Shown piece by piece: positions 4,420-8,191 of a DNA stretch of 8,191 nucleotides; positions within the stretch are counted from its first letter, which is position 1; every line of letters starts with the position of its first letter. The DNA lies in NCBI GenBank assembly GCA_964622235.1, contig CAZUNB010000044.1:1-8191 (forward strand). The letters run 5' to 3'. The notes under the pieces were generated by a model. It worked only from the letters and a program-made list of their open reading frames with translations, was not told the origin of the DNA and searched no databases. This DNA comes from CAZUNB01 sp964622235 (GTDB lineage: Bacteria > Patescibacteriota > Saccharimonadia > Saccharimonadales > JAGPDM01). A program made the translations under genes and the position numbers.

Positions 4420-5609
4420 TTACTTCTCCTAATTACTAACATTTGCCGTCCGACTACCTGATGAGCTCGCGCGTAGATGAGTGGTCGGTTGGCATTATGC
4501 GAAAACTTCGTAAAAGTATACCCTAAATTTTTGATAGATTCAACTGTTTTTGGGTTGTCGAGAACGCTTTTACGCACAGTCTTAGTTTTCCAGGCAGGAA
4601 CAGCGATGCAAAGTGCGGTATTTTTTGGAGTTTGCGAGGCAATGTTATCGAGGGTTTCAAGAAGTAATTTTTTATTCTCTTCCATTAACTCAGTCAATTT
4701 TTCTGGGTCAGGGGGTGTGTGTAATGGCTCACCGAGATACATTTCGCTAACGATAGCTTGTGCATTCTCGGGTAATTTAACACTCCGAGCATCGGATAGG
4801 GTAAGTTCATGGGTGGGGAAGTCGGAAGGTGCGAACGGTTGTTGCTCAAGCCACTCGAGGTTAGTTTTGCTAGCTTCAATCATCTCAGATGATAAATCAG
4901 AGCCGAAAACATTCAAGCCGCGCAGGATCGCTTCCTGTAAAACTACGCCACTACCGCAAAAGATGTCGGCAACTACAGCCCTGCTAGAGTTATCTGGATT
5001 TGCGAGATTGAGCATGATTTGCGCAAGCTTCGGTGGCAACATACCGACTTTGGCATCTCGCGCTGGGCGAGCTTGATCGCGAGCCGCGTATTCATCGATA
5101 TCTTGCACGGAGAGTGTTTGCGCCAAGATAATTTTATTGCCGTTCTTAATCAGCAATAATTCCCAGCCAAGCTCAGATGTTAGTTTGTTGTAGAGGACTT
5201 GTGCGCTTGAGAGAGCAGGTTGCTTGTTTTGGATTATTCGCACACTGCGACCAGCTCTGCGGATTAGTTTTTTTATCTCAAGCATTTGGTGTAGCAGCCA
5301 TTGTGGCTTTGGGTTAAACCCATATACACTGACACCGAATTGTAATTTTCCCTCAGGCAAATAGTCGAGCTGACCTGGGATTGTCTCTTGGAGATATTTG
5401 AAACCATCACTCAATTCCGAGCTTTCAATTTCATGTAAAACCTTGGCAATTTTCAGGCTTCCACCAAGAATCGCCTGCTCTGGAGCGGTTTCGGAATCAA
5501 CTAAGACCGCAGTATCGTTAACTGATTGAACGTTGTCTTCACTAAAAATCGCTTCCAGTTCAGCCAAAGCTAATTCATGTTCTCGCCCAGTGATTGCTAG
5601 ATAGTTCAT
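4416..5609 (-). CDS. Trm11-like THUMP-type RNA (guanine-N2) methyltransferase family protein (COG1041)
   Basis: 397 residues. Residues about 1-165 correspond to the N-terminal ferredoxin-like/THUMP part that binds tRNA in this family (SSAQVLYNKLTSELGWELLL at about 134-153; AQTLSVQDIDEYAARD at 163-178). The linker RPARDAKVGMLPPKLAQIML (181-200) is typical of Trm11/TrmG10 relatives. The Rossmann methyltransferase domain follows: motif I DIFCGSG (215-221) for S-adenosylmethionine, GSD (237-239) for the ribose, LSDA (271-274). Family members usually methylate guanine in tRNA (position 10 in archaea and eukaryotes). Unusually, motif IV, normally (D/N)PPY, is SEMYLGEP (288-295), so substrate or activity may differ. 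Transcribed leftward from a promoter at 5646-5673; its TGA overlaps the rpmA start. The start ATG 5609 has only a weak purine-rich site (GAAAAG) before it. Fold confidence is high; the exact target base is not known. Confidence 0.88.
   Translation of the reverse strand: MNYLAITGREHELALAELEAIFSEDNVQSVNDTAVLVDSETAPEQAILGGSLKIAKVLHEIESSELSDGFKYLQETIPGQLDYLPEGKLQFGVSVYGFNPKPQWLLHQMLEIKKLIRRAGRSVRIIQNKQPALSSAQVLYNKLTSELGWELLLIKNGNKIILAQTLSVQDIDEYAARDQARPARDAKVGMLPPKLAQIMLNLANPDNSSRAVVADIFCGSGVVLQEAILRGLNVFGSDLSSEMIEASKTNLEWLEQQPFAPSDFPTHELTLSDARSVKLPENAQAIVSEMYLGEPLHTPPDPEKLTELMEENKKLLLETLDNIASQTPKNTALCIAVPAWKTKTVRKSVLDNPKTVESIKNLGYTFTKFSHNANRPLIYARAHQVVGRQMLVIRRSK
4426..4430 (-). promoter_or_regulatory. 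Ribosome binding site of rpmA inside the methyltransferase gene
   Basis: AGGAG on the minus strand, six bases before the rpmA ATG and within the last codons (VIRRSK) of the preceding gene. It is the best Shine-Dalgarno match among the genes in this window and fits high ribosomal-protein output plus coupling through the ATGA overlap. Confidence 0.85.
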
Positions 5610-5645
5610 CTTTTCATTATGACGACTTTACCCGAAACCGCAAAA

Positions 5646-5673
5646 ATTCTACCATAACTAAGTTGTAATTTAA
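5646..5673 (-). promoter_or_regulatory. Promoter of the methyltransferase-rpmA operon
   Basis: On the minus strand TAGAAT (5651-5646) is preceded by TGG (extended -10), with TTAAAT (5673-5668) as the -35 across 16 bp. The leader is about 30 nt. The -35 box shares base 5668 with the -35 of the opposite promoter at 5663-5691 and lies in that promoter's spacer. Confidence 0.5.
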
Positions 5674-5691
5674 GCATAATTATGATAATGT
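5663..5691 (+). promoter_or_regulatory. Promoter of the HopA1-like gene
   Basis: TTGTAA (5663-5668), 17-bp spacer ending TTATGA (extended -10), TAATGT (5686-5691). Leader about 36 nt, A-rich. The -10 hexamer is identical to that at 7086-7091. Confidence 0.75.
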
Positions 5692-5733
5692 AAATAATGT
5701 ATCAACTAAAATAAAAAAAGAAAAGTTAATAAA

Positions 5734-7017
5734 ATGCCGCCAAGTAGCAGCGAAAATTATCCAACAGATGTGTCTGACCTCACACCTCCAGAGATGGAGA
5801 GAGAATATGCCGATGACATTCACGAGGCGAGTGAAGCTGGTGAGGTCCTGCTGCCGTCTGAGGTTTTGAGCGAGGGCGAAACTCGGTTCCTTGGATCAAC
5901 TGCAGTAGAGGCTACTCAAAGGGGAGGTGAAGCTAATGCAACACTACCGCCACCTCCCGAGCCGCTGGCTAGGGTTGAGGCTCCTTCACCTCACCCTCAA
6001 TATACGGAGGCGCCTCCTGTGCCACCTCCACCACTGATGGATAGTATTATCAGTGGAAGGAACCCAAAAATTGACACTGATGGTCAACAGTCACGCCGAG
6101 ATGTCGAAGAAGTTAGTGGTCGTGAAGCTGTTTTTACTTCTGGTGACTACGTGCCCTCAAAGATGCCGGTTACAGGAGAGTCCGATCCTATCACTTTAAA
6201 TGAAAAAAATAGACCAGAAGCAGTAGTTTATTCTCCTGAAAACTTCCCTTTGAGCGCTGAAGAATTCGTAGATCAGATAGCAGAAGGTTCACTTGGTGAG
6301 ATTGCAAAGCTAGAGAGCTATGAAATTGCTTTATCGGGTGCATTTGCTCTTGTTCAGACTGAGGGTGGTGGACTAGAGGTTGAAAAAAATGACGGCTACC
6401 AACTAAAGGAAGCGAATGAATTTTTAGCTGCCGCAGGGGCAGAAGAGCCAGTTATGGATACCGATAATCGATCTGCTTTGGGCTTCACGAAACCTTGGGA
6501 CACTGGAGCTGATTATGACTCGTTAGTAGCGGAAAAAGGTAGTGAAAGAGCAAAGTTTTATCTGTCTATGAATTTAGAAACACCAGAGCAGATTGAAGAA
6601 GCTGGTCAATTTTTAACCGCAGTCTATGAGAGAGCAAAAGAAAATGGTGTATCAATAATGACAAAATCTGAAAGTAATGCATACGATAGCTGTAATATAT
6701 ATAGCTTTGAACCAGAAGGGATGGCTGAAATAATCGCTGATCTTTATGAAGAGAGCTCCGAAATGTGGAACTCTGTTGAGCATCCGCTGCAAGGCAGTGT
6801 AGGTGCGGTAAAGCAAGAACACGTCGGCTACGTCCAAGAGCCAATAGGTGGCGACAGCAAGGGTAGAAGTCACAGCGCGCGAGCTGCTGCGATTGGTCGG
6901 CAGATAGACGGTCTATTGGTGGAAGCAGGTTCAGATGATCTATCTGCGGATATATTCAGGAATGCATGTGAGCGCGAAGGTGTTAATCCAGACAAACCTT
7001 ATGAGTTGGCTGCATAG
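5734..7017 (+). CDS. Acidic proline-rich protein with a possible HopA1-like C-terminal domain
   Basis: 427 residues. Residues 1-170 are acidic, low in hydrophobics and carry polyproline runs (LPPPPEP at 71-77, APPVPPPPL at 93-101), so probably a disordered tether. Residues 171-255 are more globular (FPLSAEEFVDQIAEG; YEIALSGAFALVQTEGGG). Residues 272-424 resemble the HopA1 family: a strand RAKFYLSMN then a helix (EQIEEAGQFLTAVYERAKENG), a short strand pair ending DSCNIYSF, a later HVGYVQEPIGGDSKGRS with SARAAAIGRQIDGLL, and a closing helix plus GVNPDKPY, much like the GI(D/N)P.RP ending of HopA1 proteins. HopA1 was first described as a Pseudomonas type III effector, and related proteins occur in class V lanthipeptide pathways as phospho-Ser/Thr lyases; that activity is not shown here. 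There is no signal peptide or membrane segment and no lanthipeptide kinase gene nearby. The ribosome site is weak (GAAAAG, 10 nt upstream). The gene is certain, the domain call tentative. Confidence 0.9.
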   Translation: MPPSSSENYPTDVSDLTPPEMEREYADDIHEASEAGEVLLPSEVLSEGETRFLGSTAVEATQRGGEANATLPPPPEPLARVEAPSPHPQYTEAPPVPPPPLMDSIISGRNPKIDTDGQQSRRDVEEVSGREAVFTSGDYVPSKMPVTGESDPITLNEKNRPEAVVYSPENFPLSAEEFVDQIAEGSLGEIAKLESYEIALSGAFALVQTEGGGLEVEKNDGYQLKEANEFLAAAGAEEPVMDTDNRSALGFTKPWDTGADYDSLVAEKGSERAKFYLSMNLETPEQIEEAGQFLTAVYERAKENGVSIMTKSESNAYDSCNIYSFEPEGMAEIIADLYEESSEMWNSVEHPLQGSVGAVKQEHVGYVQEPIGGDSKGRSHSARAAAIGRQIDGLLVEAGSDDLSADIFRNACEREGVNPDKPYELAA

Positions 7018-7062
7018 ATATTATTAGAATACATATGCCCATTTCTATTTATTAATAAGTAG

Positions 7063-7091
7063 TTGCATTATTAACACTATTATGCTAATGT
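7063..7091 (+). promoter_or_regulatory. Promoter of the gene at 7132
   Basis: TTGCAT (7063-7068), 17-bp spacer ending TTATGC (extended -10), TAATGT (7086-7091). The -35 equals that at 826 and the -10 that at 5686. The leader is about 34 nt, almost all A, with AAGGA at 7120-7124. Confidence 0.82.
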
Positions 7092-7131
7092 TAAATAGTT
7101 ACATAAAAACAAAAAAAATAAGGAAAAAATA

Positions 7132-8191
7132 ATGAGCGCAGAAAATCCAGATCAAGAACGAGATGCAACCTTCACCAATCCCGCTGAAGGTGCTGTGGAA
7201 CAACCTGAAGGAGCCAGTCTTGAAGATGTTTTTGCCGATAATCCTGGAATACTTTTGAGTGGCGACATGCGCCGAGAACTAGAAGCTTCTGGAATGGACG
7301 TAGATGGCGCGAAAGCTCAAACTAAGGCTTCAGCCGAAGTTACCGCTGTAGCTGTTGGTGATAGTGGACTAATAATGGACTCAAGGTTAGCCGCAAACGT
7401 TGCTGTTGCAGAGTCAGAGGGTCCGACCGGTGGAGTTGTAAGTCTTATGGATAGACTCGCCGAGAAGCCAGAAACATTCTTGAGCACAGGGATGAGCGAG
7501 CGATTGGCTGCCGAGAGGGCTACCATTGAAAGAGCTAGAAACAATCTCGACGGCGTTTACTCTTCTGAAGCACCAACTGAACCATCGTTAACCGATGAGC
7601 AGGCTAGAGCCGCCGAAGATGCCGCCGAAGCCGCTCTCCCAGTACCTCCAGAGAACCTACCCGAAGCAGAACCAACATCTGCGATAACCACAAAAGATGG
7701 TAAACCACCTGAAGCACCAACAGGGGTTCCTGAGAAACATTTGCCAAAATCTCCCGTGCAAGTAGTAACACCGAATGTTAACCCAAGTATGCGTGAAGCT
7801 AGAGCTCGAGCCGCCGAAGCTGCTGCTAATGCAGCTGAAGCAGAAAGAAAAGCTAACTTCAATGCCAGAAATGACGAAAAACGTGAAAATCGTCGAGAAG
7901 CTCAGGCTAAAAGAGGCGTAGAGCTTAGAGGGATATTCAAGGATGAAGGTGGCGAAGGTCAGACTGCTCCTGCAATCGTAGAGGCTATGACTACTAGGGA
8001 GATAGCAATGAAACACGTAAAGAACAGAGTCGGTAGAGTCGCAGCAAAGCTAGCAAGGGGAGGACAACGATTTGGAAATTTTGTTGATAGATTTAGAGAC
8101 AGTACCGAAAAAGATGATCAAACATATATCGATGCTATGAATAAATACTCAGATTTGGTTAATGAGTATGGTAGTGGAGCAGCCAATTTCG
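7132..8191 (+). CDS. Ala/Glu-rich acidic protein of unknown function (3' end outside window)
   Basis: Open from ATG 7132 to the window edge, 353 codons visible without a stop. The start has AAGGA seven bases upstream and the promoter at 7063. Residues 30-52 (LEDVFADNPGILLSGDMRRE and on) and 105-127 (LMDRLAEKPETFLSTGMSER and on) are an internal repeat with the pattern L.D..A..P...LS..M...L.A, spaced exactly 75 residues; residues about 78-90 may be a third, weaker copy. Residues 145-217 are an Ala/Pro/Glu-rich linker. Residues 220-260 are a strongly charged, Ala-rich coiled coil (REARARAAEAAANAAEAER). Residues 288-322 are basic and helical (TREIAMKHVKNRVGRVAAKL). No signal peptide, membrane segment or cysteine is seen. 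Family not recognised. The general plan (acidic head, Pro-rich linker, helical end) is like that of the upstream gene at 5734, and the two promoters are nearly the same. Confidence 0.88.
   Translation, partial: MSAENPDQERDATFTNPAEGAVEQPEGASLEDVFADNPGILLSGDMRRELEASGMDVDGAKAQTKASAEVTAVAVGDSGLIMDSRLAANVAVAESEGPTGGVVSLMDRLAEKPETFLSTGMSERLAAERATIERARNNLDGVYSSEAPTEPSLTDEQARAAEDAAEAALPVPPENLPEAEPTSAITTKDGKPPEAPTGVPEKHLPKSPVQVVTPNVNPSMREARARAAEAAANAAEAERKANFNARNDEKRENRREAQAKRGVELRGIFKDEGGEGQTAPAIVEAMTTREIAMKHVKNRVGRVAAKLARGGQRFGNFVDRFRDSTEKDDQTYIDAMNKYSDLVNEYGSGAANF

Noticed and set aside
4477..5076. 199-codon plus-strand open frame
   Set aside because: Lies antisense within the methyltransferase, has a Ser/Cys-rich shadow-like composition, and no promoter or ribosome site; the minus-strand motifs are clear.
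5734..7017. Class V lanthipeptide pathway around the HopA1-like gene
   Set aside because: No precursor peptide, kinase or decarboxylase is visible in the window; the neighbours are a tRNA-type methyltransferase, rpmA and unknown acidic proteins.
7557..7862. Minus-strand open frame rich in Ala and Ser
   Set aside because: Shadow of the Ala/Glu-rich coding sequence of the gene at 7132; GCC/GAA repeats keep the opposite strand open.
1..8191. Recoded TGA (glycine), tRNA or rRNA genes, transposase or integrase, CRISPR array
   Set aside because: TGA works as a stop at the methyltransferase end, and no structural RNA, mobile-element protein or spaced repeats could be found. The duplication at the left is not flanked by recognisable element ends.

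Overview
The window most likely comes from a member of the Patescibacteria (candidate phyla radiation), with Saccharibacteria (TM7) the best guess. This rests on four observations: a compact set of mostly unfamiliar acidic proteins, a Pro/Val/Glu-rich surface protein ending in a PKTG-type anchor, a DUF4190-like small membrane protein beside it, and bL27 paired with a Trm11-like methyltransferase instead of with rplU and obg. TGA is used as a normal stop (for example at the methyltransferase/rpmA overlap), so this is not a Gracilibacteria-type code in which TGA is glycine. The lineage is an inference from protein character, not a proven placement.

Layout. Positions 1-841: the 3' end of a PKTG-anchored surface protein, a strong terminator, then a broken DUF4190-like membrane gene that runs into a remnant of the NusG KOW domain. 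Positions 893-1297: an intact small gene with its own promoter. Positions 1298-1766: no convincing intact gene, but a strong hairpin and a minus-strand gene fragment. Positions 1767-2556: a second copy of the surface-protein tail / terminator / DUF4190 module; here the surface protein is broken and the membrane protein is intact. Positions 2653-3891: a 412-residue acidic protein of unknown function, followed 9 nt later by a small frameshifted gene. Positions 4147-5609, minus strand: a Trm11-like methyltransferase translationally coupled to rpmA. Positions 5734-7017: an acidic, proline-rich protein whose C-terminal part resembles the HopA1 family. Positions 7132-8191: the start of another acidic, Ala/Glu-rich protein that runs off the window.

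How the parts relate. The two housekeeping genes form a two-gene operon read leftward from a promoter that overlaps the divergent promoter of the HopA1-like gene. Four rightward genes of unknown function (893, 2653, 5734, 7132) have closely matching promoters: TTG-type -35, exactly 17 bp spacer, extended -10 of the form ATGC/ATGA-TAnnnT. Three of these (2653, 5734, 7132) also have A-rich leaders. They may be expressed together. None has a visible signal peptide or membrane segment. In an epibiotic or parasitic lineage, a co-expressed set containing a HopA1-like domain is worth testing as host-directed or cell-surface-associated proteins, but nothing here proves export. The left 2.1 kb looks like a region of duplication and gene decay, with single-base indels confined to the remnants.
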